A stretch of DNA of 64,000 nt from Candidatus Coxiella mudrowiae (GTDB lineage: Bacteria > Pseudomonadota > Gammaproteobacteria > Coxiellales > Coxiellaceae): the NCBI GenBank assembly GCA_001077715.1, contig CP011126.1, positions 1,669,841 through 1,733,840 on the forward strand, in the 5' to 3' direction. The position numbers were made by a program, and so were the translations under genes. Below are positions 22,388-33,624 of this stretch, in pieces. Under the pieces are notes generated by a model. That model worked only from the letters and a program-made list of their open reading frames with translations. It ran no database searches and had not been told where the DNA came from. Positions within the stretch are counted from its first letter, which is position 1. The number at the start of each line of letters is the position of its first letter.

Positions 22388-23290
22388 ATGACTACCTATA
22401 AGAAATCCAGCCTAACTCAGGCCATCCGATAAGGATTAAAGTTAAAGGATTATCAAGAAAAGAAAGAAGACATGAGCAATTCCCCCCACTGCAGATGAAA
22501 CTGTTCTTTTAGGAAGCGCTGTTTTCCCCCATTATACTGAAACTGGATGATATAGTTGAAGTCAATTACCTAGCGGAAGACTTGTATTTTTTCTACGAAT
22601 CCTTCTAGAGCTGAAGGGGTTAGCTCAGGAAACAGAAACTCCTCCCACATTTGAGTCCCCAATGCCAGAAGCAGCATTTGCTCCAGGACAAAGCTTTCAA
22701 ATTGAAGAGCAATCAGAAACTTCCTTCCTCCCCCCACGACCCCAATGTTCATATCTCACCCTTAGATGAAGCGGGGGTAAAAGCAGCAAACCTCTCTTCT
22801 ACGACAGGAAAATCCGAAGAGGGAGTAGATACTGGGGAAACAACGATTTAAGCTGAGGAAGTATCAGCTCTAGAAAGCGATTAGAATCCCCCGTAGTTCG
22901 TGAAGAGGGTACCACCGAAAGTACGAACAAAATACAGACAAAACTAAAACTATTGAGGAAAAAGCTGAAGATAAGTCTCAAGAAGAAGCTAAAGAGACTG
23001 AATAGGAAGAAAAGGTTGAAGACGAAGAAGATCGTGAAGACACCAAAGAGGCTAGTAAAAAAGAAAAAGCTGAAAACAAAGTTCAAGGTAAAGAAACCAA
23101 ACAAGCTAAAAATGATCAGCCGGCTGCTATCCCTTCTGGGATAGCAGCCAAGGGCCTAGCATGGACTATCATTCTGGTGAGGACAGCGCTGTAACAGAAA
23201 CCTCCGTCGATATTGACCAAGATCATACGGCTCAAGCTCATCCTCAGAACATTTTTTCAACCCTCTGTCTTCAAGAAAGGGAATGATTTA
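22388..23290 (+). pseudogene. Charged low-complexity protein of unknown function, degraded
   Basis: I do not recognise the family. A plausible start is at 22388 (MTTYKKSSLTQAIR then a stop, GLKLKDYQEKKEDMSNSP). Later frames give MPEAAFAPGQSFQIEEQSET and a long stretch rich in Glu, Lys and Asp (TIEEKAEDKSQEEAKETE, stop, EEKVEDEEDREDTKEASKKE) ending QPAAIPSGIAAKGLA. Several stops and frameshifts are present. The position just before two type I secretion ABC transporter remnants leaves room for a role as an exported substrate, but nothing in the sequence shows a secretion signal. The long Lys-rich and Phe-rich readings in other frames here are by-products of the purine-rich strand. Confidence 0.4.
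23122..23149. repeat. Perfect 12-bp inverted repeat with 4-base loop
   Basis: GGCTGCTATCCC, loop TTCT, GGGATAGCAGCC. The stem is perfect and stable for such an AT-rich region. No T-run follows on either strand, so it is not a classical intrinsic terminator. Confidence 0.8.
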
Positions 23291-23328
23291 CTATTTTATT
23301 TGTAAGAAGACAGTAAAAAAGGCGTACC

Positions 23329-24895
23329 ATGGAATGGAATTTATCATTTCAAAATGAATTTCATGAAAGACCGCTAAACTTGTGGCGTGATTATTTTGGT
23401 ATTGTTCGCGAATTATGGAAGCTTCTCGCCCAATGGGGCACATCAGCCACATTGTGGCTTGCATTACTATTACCTAGTTTTTATCATTAACTTTCTTTCA
23501 CTTGCATTCCCCTTAATTTTCATTCAAGTCTATGATTGAATTATTCCTCATCATTCGACTTTCGCACTTACATTTTTGATCATCCGCCGAATTACCGCCA
23601 TTGCCATGCTTCTTTTTTTGTATTGCGGAGTATTTATTTCTATTAATTGGACTAGTGCACGTTTTACATATTTCACCAATCGTGATATTTTCCATCACCT
23701 TTTAAATTATAAAGCTTGAAGAATTTCAAAAAGAAGGTAGCAGATATTATTTAAAACGTATTTATGAGATTCTTTATATTAAAGATTATTATCTTAATAA
23801 GGTATTGATAACTTTATTCGATTTACTTTTTGTCCTTTTATTTCTTGGACTGATTGCCTATATCAGTGGCTATTTACTCTTCATTACAATAGCAATGATT
23901 GCATTTTTATTTTTTTTACTTCAGGGCAATTAAAGGATTTAGAAATTCATGTTAAAATTAAACATGCCGAAGATAGCCAGCTCTAGAGTTTTTTAACTAA
24001 GATTTTCTTAGGTACTAAAACATTAAAAGCTATAGTTTCAGAACCTCTGATATTACGGAGATACAAACGACTTCTTAACAAAATTTAAAAGAAAGTCGAT
24101 CGATTCATAAAGCTTCTACTTGAGTTTAAGGAACCGCACACTTCATCCAATATAGCACATCAGGACTTCTCATTTTGGCTAGCGGTGGAATGCTTCTGGA
24201 AGGCAATTTAAGTCTAGATGCTCTAGCAGCCACTGTTTTGTTGACCGAACTAGCCATCCAACCGGTTCAACGAATATTAGTTTTATGGCAACAATATCAA
24301 TCAATTCCAGTGGCGAAGAAATCAATAGAATCTTTGCAATCATTCCCATTAGAAAAATTGAAAGAAATCTCTAATTCTCATCCGTTAGAAATAAAAGGAG
24401 ATATCCTTTTAAAAAATTTTTCCTTATAATATCAAAAAGATAAACAAATTTTAAGAGATATTAATTTTCATCTCGCACCAGGTGAAATCATAAGCATCAC
24501 TGGATAAAATTTTAGTGGCAAAACGACATTACTTAGACTTATTCTAGGACTTTATGAACCAACCAAAGGTGAGATTCTCATCGACGGGAAAAATATAGAG
24601 GATCACAACAATAAAATAAAATTAAGAGAAAAAATTTCCTTCTTATCAGCTCAAGAGAAATCATTTCGTGGAACAATTCTAGAAAGTCTTACATTATTCT
24701 GTTCCGAAAAAATAGAAGAGGCTATAAAATTGTCTGACCATTTCAGGTTATCTGAACTTATTTAGTCCCTCCCGGAAGGCTTCGAAACTATCGTTGGGAC
24801 GATTTAGCGAAGTTTTATCTCAAGGTATTATCTAAATCATTTCCCACACCACAATCCACGAACTAATTGCAAAACCAAAAATTATCTTATCTAAT
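23329..24895 (+). pseudogene. Type I secretion ABC transporter (LapB/HlyB-like), degraded copy 1
   Basis: Remnant of a membrane-ATPase fusion of the type I secretion class. The start MEWNLSFQNEFHERPLNLWR (23329) is open for about 50 codons. The membrane domain appears in another frame as LSLAFPLIFIQVYD, stop, IIPHHSTF, a typical segment of these exporters. Later an open piece reads LSLDALAATVLLTELAIQPV (24175-24429). The ATPase domain follows with ILRDINFHLAPGEIISITG, stop, NFSGKTTLLRLILGLYEPTK (Walker A region) and GEILIDGKNIEDHNNK. The signature and Walker B are lost. Many stops. Confidence 0.7.
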
Positions 24896-24949
24896 TAATT
24901 TACTCCCCTTTTATTCTGACTTATTCCTTTTCTAGAAGCTTCGCATTTC

Positions 24950-27000
24950 GGAGGAAATACTTGCAATATCGTCCAAGCATTCCCTATTTTTTCTGCATGT
25001 CTTGAGATTAATAATTTTCTCTAAATGATTGAGACATTGGGTTTTAGATACAAAGAATTTCAAACTTCCTTAGCCAATTTGAATGAACAATTTCTTCCTT
25101 GTCTATTTATCACTTCAGATCAAATTCTTCATATTTTATTCAAACGCGAAGATAAGCACTATGTTACTTTTTCAGAATAAAACAGGAATAAGATAACCTT
25201 CCTCTTACCACAGAAGAGACTATTTTTACTTTCGTCAGCTTATTAAGAAAGAATATGAAGTCGAACAACGACAACTTACTTCTTAGCTATTTGGTTTTAT
25301 TAAAAGATTTAAATAAAATTAACATAATTACTTATCATTAACTTGTCAATCGGAATTTTTACATTAGCCATATCACTTTATATCCTGGTTATCTATAATT
25401 AGGTAGTTCATGCTTTATCTACCAAAATTCTATGGGGCTTTTAGTGAAGGCGTCCTCATCGCTCTTATTGGAATTATATTGTTTGAAAGGCTTTAAGGTA
25501 GCCTTTCAAACAATATTGGCAAACAATTATATGTAACGACAATTATATGTAACGACAATTATATGTAACGACAATTATATGTAACGACAGGAAGAGAAAT
25601 ATTAGAAAAAATTTTATTTTTGCCAATTTCCTATTTAAAAAAATCAATTGATTCTCAGATTGAGAAAGTTAAATATTATGGTTCCTTACAAAATATATTT
25701 ACAGGAGAATTAATAAATATTATTTTAACATACTTGTTCTATTTTATTCTTAGTAATAATTGCATTTCTATCTAGAATACTCGCTTTAACTCCAATTATT
25801 ACAATGACACTATTTTTATTATTTATTCTATTGTTTTATAAATTAATTTTTCAATATATTAAATGCCCATCTCATATTAATTCAGAAAAAAATTATTTCC
25901 TGCTCAAATCATGAGAAAAAATGGACATCCTGAAATATACCAACGCGACTCCTATTTGGGAAATCTGTTATCAAATTATTATCAGAGACGGTGTTTTTAG
26001 CTTATCACTTAGCACTTTTCATAATTCAATTACTGCATTATCGGAATTCACTGTGTTCATGGTGAGATTCTTAGTTATCCGTTTTAGTATAATAAAATTC
26101 TTCTCTGGAATCATAACAATAGATGCATTAAATTGCAGTAATGATATTAAATTTGCGAATTTTAGATCCTTTTCGTACTACATTTATCTCTATTACTCAA
26201 ATTGTACAAATACAGTTTAGTATTAACCAGTTGTTGGCACTGATTAAAATGCCTCATGAAACTCAACTTTATCATTGAGAACTTGTATTGGACATATTCT
26301 TAGCTAGATTCATTTCTCTAATATCACTTTCTATTATTTACCTAAAGTAAATAAGCTGTTTTTAATCTCTCTTTCAACTTGCCTGAGCTAACAACTACCG
26401 CCATCACAGGCCCTTCTGACTCAGGCAAATCAAGCTTGATAAAATTGATATTAGGTCTCTATGCGCCACAAGCAGGAATGATTTAAATCGATAGTAAGAA
26501 TGTAAGGTAAGCTAATTTATTAGAACTCCGGAAAAAATCAGCTACGTTGTAGAAGACAACAAATTCTTTTATGACACAATAGAACAGAATCTCCGTTTAA
26601 CAACCTCCTTAGCTACAGATAGTAAAATTCTCAGTGTACTAGAGATAGTAAATCTCACTGAAGAAATAAATGCTATACCTAACAGATTGAAAACGATAAT
26701 CTGTGATAAATACCAAAATATTATTAGCTCCAGCGTGCAAAATCGACTTTCCTTAGCACGAGCATTATTGTCAAATTCAGCTATTCTTCTTTAGACTAAC
26801 CCAGTGCCGCACTTAATAAGCGAAATGATTAAATACTTATGATGCTCATGAAAAAATAATATCAAAAGAAGACAATTGTCCTAGTAATAGTTTGCCCTCC
26901 CATATTCAGCTGGCAGATCACGTTATTATTCTTGAACAGGGTAAACTTTCCAAAGAAGAAAAAACTTCAAAAATTATTCCGAAAATAATGATCAGAGTTA
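24950..27000 (+). pseudogene. Type I secretion ABC transporter, degraded copy 2
   Basis: Second exporter remnant directly after the first. The N-terminal part suggests a peptidase-like domain (MIETLGFRYKEFQTSLANLN, then EQFLPCLFITSDQ). A membrane part is spread over several frames, including 25921-26220. The ATPase domain is clear in LTTAITGPSDSGKSSLIKLI then LGLYAPQAGMI, and the signature region as SVQNRLSLARALLSNSAILL, with a late KTIVLVIVCPP piece. Dozens of stops are present. Two paired exporter subunits followed by a fusion protein suggest a heteromeric type I system. A 16-bp unit is repeated four times at 25525-25588 inside the gene. Confidence 0.65.
25525..25588. repeat. 16-bp unit repeated four times in tandem
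   Basis: AATTATATGTAACGAC occurs four times without spacers (25525, 25541, 25557, 25573), all copies identical. It lies inside the dead second exporter gene. There are no spacers, so it is not a CRISPR array. Confidence 0.95.
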
Positions 27001-27004
27001 AATG

Positions 27005-28345
27005 AAGGAACCGCAACTGTAGTATTTACCTAAAAAACTCACATTGAATCCATTCAAGTACAACGATTATTTTTTCACTTATTACTATGATCTGTGAACT
27101 TCTTTTAGCTCTTCTTATTTTGGCTTCATTTGTAAAACTTTAAGATTATCTTTGATAGTAGGAGAAATTACCTCTGTGGATTTGATTATTGTTTTTGAAT
27201 ATCCTTAAGGTGGCATTGTTTATAAACTATTAGTCAACAAAGGCACTTGCGTAAATCAAAGGTAACCTCTTTCAAAAATCCACGAAACGTTAGAAAAATC
27301 AGAATTAAAAAAAATTAGAAGTGGAACGGTTCAATTTACTATCTGATATAGATCGTAAAAAAATATTTTATTAAAGGAAAGAAATACTAGCTAATATTAC
27401 CAACATCTTCAGTGCATAATAATGAAATTGATATTTTTTTGATAAAATATTAAAAAAACAACATCATCTTTATCAAATGCAATCTCAAGAAATTAAATTT
27501 GCAAGAGGCCGTTATCGTACAAAAAATTTTTTTCGACGAGAAAAAGAATTTTTAAAATTTAGTGCACAGCTAGAAACGGCTAATAAAAACCTTGCCCTTT
27601 ATCAACAAGAAGTTGACATGTTTAGGAATTTGATAGAATCCGCTTATATATCTAAATTAGATCTCATTCATGCCGAAAGGGCTTTGAATTCTACAGATGG
27701 AACTGCTTTTCGTCTTACTAAAGAAATTTTAGTAACTTAAAAAACCTTACAAGAAGCAGAAAATTGTCTGATTCAATTAACTCAGAGTAGAAAACTTGAC
27801 TCAGCTAATCGTTTACGAAAATTTTAATAAGAGTTATTTACGACAAAATTCAAGATACAAAAAGTAAAAATACCAATTAAATAATAATGTTATCCGATTA
27901 CCAATTACTGGAACAGTCGTAAATCTTAAAATTACCGAGGGTTAACTAGCTTTTTAAAGTTTTACAATGAATATTGTTCCTGTCAATGCTCCTTTACAAG
28001 ATAAAATTCATATTTTCACTTTAGATATAGAGTTTATTCGTATTGACGATTTTATTCTTGTTAAAGTAATCGCCTATCATTTTACCCAATTTTGAGGAAT
28101 TCAAGGAACTCTAAGTCATTTATTTACTACATTTTTTATTGACAAAAACAACATTCCCTATTTAGGCCGGCTTTCTTTGAATCCTAATTACGTAGGATTA
28201 GTATCAAATAAAATTATTCCAAGAATAATTTGTTAACGCTAATATTATCATTGGGGAAAATTCTTTGTTGACCTATATTTTCAAACCAGTTAGAATTTTA
28301 CATCCAGATCATTTTATTAAAATAACAAGAATAAATTGATGGTAA
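27005..28345 (+). pseudogene. HlyD-type membrane fusion protein, degraded
   Basis: Remnant of the periplasmic adaptor of a type I secretion system. The coiled-coil part is open at 27477-27740 (QLETANKNLALYQQEVDMFR then NLIESAYISKLDLIHAERAL). The second lipoyl half and beta-barrel follow in other frames: VIRLPITGTVVNLKITEG, MNIVPVNAPLQDKIHIF, IEFIRIDDFILVKVIAYHFT then QFxGIQGTLSHL. These fit the HlyD pattern (RSPVDGxVKxLxV, IVPxDD, GQxVxVKxxAYxFxxYGxxxG). Several stops and frameshifts. It completes, with the two ABC remnants, a dead secretion operon. Confidence 0.65.
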
Positions 28346-28960
28346 AAGAAATTCTGGAAACATACCTTATTCAAGCTTAGAAAAAAATTAATTTCATCTC
28401 ATTTATCAACCTCAATACGATTTGATTAATCAAAAAAATTATAGAATGGAAGTTCTTTTAAGATGGTACCATCCTGAACTCGGTGAACTACTTCCAGAAG
28501 AATTTATATCAATCGCCGAACAGTCTGATCTAATAATTCCTATTGGATAGTGAGTCATTCATGAAGCCTGTCGTCAATATCAAGAATGATAAGCATTAAT
28601 TTCAATGAAAGGTCTCAAATTAGCTATTGATTTTTATCTCCTCAATTAACGAAAAATCTTGTGACTGCTGTAATCGATGTTGTTAACGACACAAATATAT
28701 TGCATACCGTCCTTGAATTTGAGATTATAGAAAATTCATTAATAACTCATTTATAAAAATTTTAAATGGTGCTAACAGAATTGAAAAATCCTTGATTTTC
28801 TATATTGCTTGATGATTTTTTGTACTGGCTATTCACATTTTATTTAAGGCAGTTATCTCTCTAAACCACTCAACTCAAATCTGATTCGATATTTATAAAT
28901 TATTAGTAAAGAATTTAAAAAATTAATTTTCATTAATTAGTCTTATAACTTCTTTGTAGA
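28346..28960 (+). pseudogene. EAL-domain cyclic-di-GMP phosphodiesterase, degraded
   Basis: Remnant of an EAL domain. The recognisable part is MEVLLRWYHPELGELLPEEF, ISIAEQSDLIIPIG, two codons, VIHEACRQYQE, corresponding to the family's EALLRWxHPxxGxxxPxxF, IxxAExxGxIxxIGxWVLxxACxQ. The namesake motif reads EVL. Downstream, LKLAIDFYLLN resembles the next conserved step. Stops and frameshifts follow throughout. The neighbouring secretion remnants and the GGDEF remnant upstream are reminiscent of a Lap-type, cyclic-di-GMP-controlled adhesin export locus (inference). Confidence 0.65.
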
Positions 28961-29129
28961 AATATAATTCTAGAAGGCCTGACTCGTATTTTTATCCACT
29001 AAATAGATAGCCTAAACCTGTCTTTTATCCTAAAAAAAATCAAGGTAAAACAGCATTTTTTCGATTTACAATCTGCCAACAATCCTAAATGGGAAATAAT
29101 TATTTGTGTAGATTTACTTTAGTTCAAAG

Positions 29130-29916
29130 TATAAAAATGCAGTCTTGGAACCCCATAATTGATTATAAATCTTCATAAAGTCTGGTAACTACTTCAACCC
29201 TGTATCTTTGAAGCACTTCTTTTCATTCTTATAAGTTTCTAACTGCTTATAAAGCCATCGGGATATTTCTACTCTAAAAATTTTAAAAATCTCATTAATC
29301 TTTTGAAATCATTAATTGGCATAATTCCTGGAATAATGGGAACATTTACATGTAGTTTCTGGCAACTTTCTAAAAAATAAAAATAGGCGTCATGAGTATA
29401 GAAATATTGAATAATCGTCCAATTAGCTCCAGCTGAATTTTTTCTAAAAATTTTTAAGTGCATCCATTACATTTTCTGATTCAGGATAAAATTCTGGATA
29501 ACCAACTACCTCAATATAGAAATAGTTGTCCATTAGCTTGCGAATATATGCCACAATTTCATTGACGTCCTCAAAATCTTCATGGATTAATGTCGTTCCT
29601 TCAAGAAAATCACCTCGTAACACTACCAACCGTTTAATGACTAATTGTTTATAATAATGCAGTAGTTCTCTAACAACAGTTTTAGAGAGCCCAATACAAG
29701 TCAAATGAGGGGCAACATCAATAACTTCTTCAGATAAAGCTTTCATGACATGCTTCATTTTATCCTGACTTCGCCCACCCGCACTAAATGTCACCGAAAA
29801 ATAATCCAGCGCAAAAATCGGATCAAGTCTTCGCCATGTTTGCCGAAGTTTATCGAACCTCTGCACCATATAGGTGGAAACAGTTCAAAGCTTAGAGAGA
29901 AATGTCGAACTTTCAT
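29130..29916 (-). pseudogene. metF: 5,10-methylenetetrahydrofolate reductase, degraded
   Basis: Remnant of the FAD enzyme that makes 5-methyl-THF for methionine synthesis. A plausible start at 29916 reads MKVRHFSLSFELFPP, then the frame shifts. The main open piece (29869-29444) contains FALDYFSVTFSAGGRSQDKM (family SVTYGAGGS), PHLTCIGLSKTVVRELLHYY, LVVLRGDFLEGTTLIHEDFE, and VVGYPEFYPESENVMDALKN. The next piece (29463-29269) has ANWTIIQYFYTHDAYFYFLE and LHVNVPIIPGIMPINDFKRL. At least two frameshifts and a stop in the C-terminal part make it dead. It lies about 90 bases downstream of metE on the same strand. Confidence 0.88.
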
Positions 29917-30004
29917 GCTCTTATATCTGGTTACTTCCCCTTATGTACTGGCTGGACGCAACTCCCCTCGGATAAAGAATCTTTTTCCGTAGTAAAAGCC
30001 TCTC

Positions 30005-32238
30005 ATAAGTGAATGGCTGCTTGGAACATATGATGAAGTGCTTTCTTAACTTCCTCCCAACCCTGTGTTTTCAATCTATAATCTGGATTAATCCATAAGC
30101 GTTCTATAGGAATGTATTAAAGCGCACGAGTTATCTAATCTTTAATTTCAGCAATGTGTAGAATATGCGGAGAGTGAATATCATAAATACCTAGCCCAAT
30201 ATCGTTAGGATAATCAAATTTTTCAAAGGATTTTAAATCTCCATTTGGGAGCGGAAACTTTCAATAGTAATAACATCTAGATACAAGGCTGATATCGCTT
30301 CAATAATATCGTTGAATTCGGCATAACACATGTGAGTATGAATCTGTGTTTAGTCTTTTATACACCACATAAGGCTAGCCGAAAACATTTTACTACCCAA
30401 TTAAAATAGTCCTGCTAATCTGCTTTTCGTAACGGCAAGCATTCCCGAAAAGTAGGCTCTATCAATTTGAATGACATTGACACCTACAGCCTCTACATGT
30501 ACTTCATCACGCAAAGCTAAAGCAATTTGTTTGGCTGTATGTGAACGTGGTTGATCATCACGAACGAATGACCAAGAAAGAATTCTAAGAAAGCCTGTCA
30601 GCATGCCTTTTAATGGGTTTAGTGCTGAGTAACTGGGCATATTCAATCCAATGCACAATCATGAGACGGTCACGATTAACATCACTATATAATCGGGGGT
30701 TTAACACAACGCGAAACCGTAACTCTGTACCCAACCATTGGAAGTAATTCCTATTCCTTCCAACAATTCTCCAAAATATTCTACCATGTCATTCCATTTT
30801 GCTTCACCCATGTACTAACAGATCTAATCCCAAGTCAACCTGGACACCGATTACTTCAGCAATATATTGAAAAATATTTTCTTCGTAGCGTCACTTCATC
30901 TAAAGTCCCTTGCTTATATTGCGTCGTAAACAGAGAATCGCTGGGGTTTGAGGAAACAAACCAATGGTAATAGTAGGAAATAAAGGTAAGTTTAGACACT
31001 TTTTTGTGCTTCTTTACGTATAGCGTGCTCGTGTTGACGCCGCATCCATCGTTTAGTAATAGTGGTTAATTGTTTTTGTACATTTGCATTGTAGATTCAC
31101 CTAAAAGTTTTCTGAGATAAAATGACCTAATTATTTTCTGATAGTGCAACAGCAATACTTTCTCGACCTTCCCATAAACTACGCGCTAATAACGTTACTT
31201 CTTCAACCTTTTGTTTGGAAAATGCTAACCATGATCTCAATTCGATATCCAATTTATTTTCTTGATTCAAATCAATGGGGACATGCAATGCAATAACGAA
31301 CAAGAAGGCGCTACCCATAATCTGTTATCTAAAGAAATTTGAGCTTTCTCTAAAAAAATTAATGAACGATGTAAATCATTATGCCAAATATTACGCCCAT
31401 ACACAATGCCTAGCGACAATACTTTTTCTTTTTGAAATTGAGGCAACAGAGAATTAAACTGCTCTGGTGCTCGACAACAATCGATATGTAAACCATCTAT
31501 TAGTAAACTGGCAGACGATGGATAAATTATCTTCGAGAAAACTAAAATAAGTAGCCAATAAATTTTTAAGATTAGAAAAATTAATATCTTGATAAGTTTG
31601 AAAAAAGCTCTACTGCCATTCTTTTGGTAAATCTAAAACTAGAATTGGTTCGCCAATTTAAACTCATTTCACTCCTAGATAAGCTAATTGTTAAAAATTT
31701 CATTGTAAACGGGAATCAATTTTTCTAGTAAGGATAATTTATCAAAAGGTTTCCCTTTTACTTTCCCTAACCACAAAAATGATAGAGGATCTAAAATAAC
31801 AGTCTTTGCTCGGTAACCGTTTTCCAGAGCCAATTTTGTATATTCGAATAATTCTTTCGTCTGCAATTCGAAGGTTTGATCCACGGTAAATTCATGAACA
31901 ATATAGTAATAATTTGTATCAAACCACTTAGTCATTTCGCAAGCCGATGTTTTAATCCCATTAGGGGCTTGGCCCGAGCCATGCAAAACATTGTGTCAGT
32001 TGGATTTGAATTTAATTCCCGAAAACGTGATGGGGTCATACCAACAAAATCACCTACAGAGATAAAATCAAGGCCGGCACTTTTGCTTGAATCTTCCAAT
32101 GAGAAAGCTGTAATTGAAGGGCTTGTTGATGCAGTTGCTTTTGTAAAATTTCTTCTCGCCAATAAGCCTCTACGATTTTTTTTCATTTCACGTTTAATTC
32201 CAATGCGAGGAAAACCGTAAATTACGTGCGTAAACCAC
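30005..32238 (-). pseudogene. metE: Cobalamin-independent methionine synthase, degraded
   Basis: Remnant of MetE, the zinc enzyme that methylates homocysteine from 5-methyl-THF-polyglutamate. AAGGAG (32253-32248) precedes a GTG at 32238, but the family N-terminus (THVIYGFPRIGIKREMKKNR) lies one base out of frame, so a one-base insertion sits right at the start. The continuing pieces read SAGLDFISVGDFV, CEMTKWFDTNYYYIVHEFTV (31986-31684) and ILDPLSFLWLGKVKGKPFDK. The C-terminal domain has [20 protein letters not shown] and [20 protein letters not shown] (30658-30401). Many frameshifts and stops are spread over the gene. Confidence 0.9.
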
Positions 32239-32494
32239 GTGTAGTATCTCCTTATATCATTGATAGAAAGATTACCATAATGATTGCACAGGAAATTCGG
32301 CAGGAACTCAATTAATGATTCAACCACTTTAGCTGTTTGGTGCCTGAAAGCTAATGATTAAATCGGCATTTCGGCTATACTAACTGACTTTTTTGGAAAA
32401 CGTCAAGAATTTTGCTCTTAAATCTAACTTATTTCATCTTTTCAAAGAAATTCTATGCACAAAAATTTTATCCATTTAGCGCCTTGTAGGTAGG

Positions 32495-33568
32495 TTAAAA
32501 ATAATTCTGCTGGGTTACTTCCTTTACAAGGCGTAATGTTTCGTCCGCAATATCATTAACCTGATCAGCACCATTCTGAAAAATTTTATACACGTACGTA
32601 TGATTCGTTTCATATTCAGCACGACGTTTCTGAAGAGGCGCCAAAAATTCTAATAATACGTCCACTAAGCGCTTTTTACATTCTACATCACCAATTTTAC
32701 CTTCACGATAACGCTGCTTCGCTTTTTCTACCCATTTTTTGTCGGGGTTAAAGGTGTCGTGAAAAACCCATAGGGGATTATTTTCAACGGTTCCTGGATC
32801 CGTCACGCGTAAACGATTCGGATCCGTATACATATTCATAATTTTTTTTCGCACAACATCCGGCGGATCACTTAAAAAAATGGCGTTATTTAGCGATTTA
32901 CTCATTTTTAATAATTGGCCATTTTTACTAGGCCCTCCAGTCCCAACTAATCGCCGGACACGCCCAACCTTAGCTTCCGGTATTGGAAATAAACCACCGG
33001 CCTTTAAATAATCTTTATCTTCACTATGCGGGTCTACTCCGCAATACAATTGATTAAAACGCTTCGCCACCTCACGAGTTAATTCCAGGTGGGGAACTTG
33101 ATCTTCACCTACAGGAACGATTTCGGCACGAACCGACAAAATATCAGCTACTTGCATAACAGGGTATAATAAAAAACCCATCGAATAATTGTCCCCCAAT
33201 TCTTTATCTCGAATTTCATTTTTAATAGTGGGATTTCGCATTAAACGGGGAAACGGAATGAGCATACTAAAAAAAGCCGTTAACTCCAAAATGGCTGGGA
33301 CGTCCGATTCAATAAAGATCGTGCTTTTGTCGGGATTAATACCCGCCGCTAAATAATCGAGAGCGATGTCTAATGTGCTTTGGCGAATCGCCTCAGGTTT
33401 TTCGGCCTGGGTAGTAAACGCGTGAGTATTGGCGAGCAAAAAATAACATTCATATTCATCCTGGAGAGAAACCCGATCTTCAACTGAACCTACCCAGTTT
33501 CCCAGGTGGAGACGCCCTGTTGGCGTATCGCCACTGAGCAATCGCGGTTTCTGTTCAAATTTAGGCAT
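32495..33568 (-). CDS. trpS: Tryptophanyl-tRNA synthetase
   Basis: Cytoplasmic class I synthetase that charges tRNA-Trp. The 357-residue protein has the HIGH-type motif in TPTGRLHLGNWVGSVED near residue 18, MGFLLYPVMQVADILSV with EDQVPHLELTREVAKRFNQL near residue 155, and the KMSKS loop in GQLLKMSKSLNNAIFLSDPP near residue 220. The C-terminus ends in RLVKEVTQQNYF. Length fits the form with an inserted segment after KMSKS. It is divergent from uvrD and was followed by the now dead metE and metF on the same strand. The start codon lies six bases from a predicted -10 box, leaving no room for a Shine-Dalgarno sequence. Confidence 0.96.
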   Translation of the reverse strand: MPKFEQKPRLLSGDTPTGRLHLGNWVGSVEDRVSLQDEYECYFLLANTHAFTTQAEKPEAIRQSTLDIALDYLAAGINPDKSTIFIESDVPAILELTAFFSMLIPFPRLMRNPTIKNEIRDKELGDNYSMGFLLYPVMQVADILSVRAEIVPVGEDQVPHLELTREVAKRFNQLYCGVDPHSEDKDYLKAGGLFPIPEAKVGRVRRLVGTGGPSKNGQLLKMSKSLNNAIFLSDPPDVVRKKIMNMYTDPNRLRVTDPGTVENNPLWVFHDTFNPDKKWVEKAKQRYREGKIGDVECKKRLVDVLLEFLAPLQKRRAEYETNHTYVYKIFQNGADQVNDIADETLRLVKEVTQQNYF

Positions 33569-33574
33569 GGAGCC

Positions 33575-33603
33575 ATCATCGCTAGTTCATAGGCTTCTGT
33601 CAA
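33575..33603 (-). promoter_or_regulatory. Predicted sigma-70 promoter of trpS
   Basis: On the minus strand a perfect -35 TTGACA (33603-33598) is followed after 17 bases by GATGAT (33580-33575), four of six matches to TATAAT. Transcription would start at about the first base of the trpS ATG, implying a leaderless or nearly leaderless message. Found by eye. Confidence 0.4.
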
Positions 33604-33624
33604 CCTCGGCACAGTTCGGGTACA

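Noticed and set aside
22799..23144. Phe-rich frame on the minus strand and Lys-rich frame on the plus strand
   Set aside because: Both are by-products of a purine-rich strand that in a third frame encodes the Glu/Lys/Asp-rich remnant.
23122..23149. Hairpin as intrinsic terminator
   Set aside because: No run of T follows the stem on either strand.
25525..25588. Direct repeats that could look like a small CRISPR array
   Set aside because: The units follow each other without spacers, and no cas gene is visible.
31275..32220. Plus-strand frames across the metE remnant
   Set aside because: The minus-strand readings match MetE in order, so the plus-strand frames are shadows.
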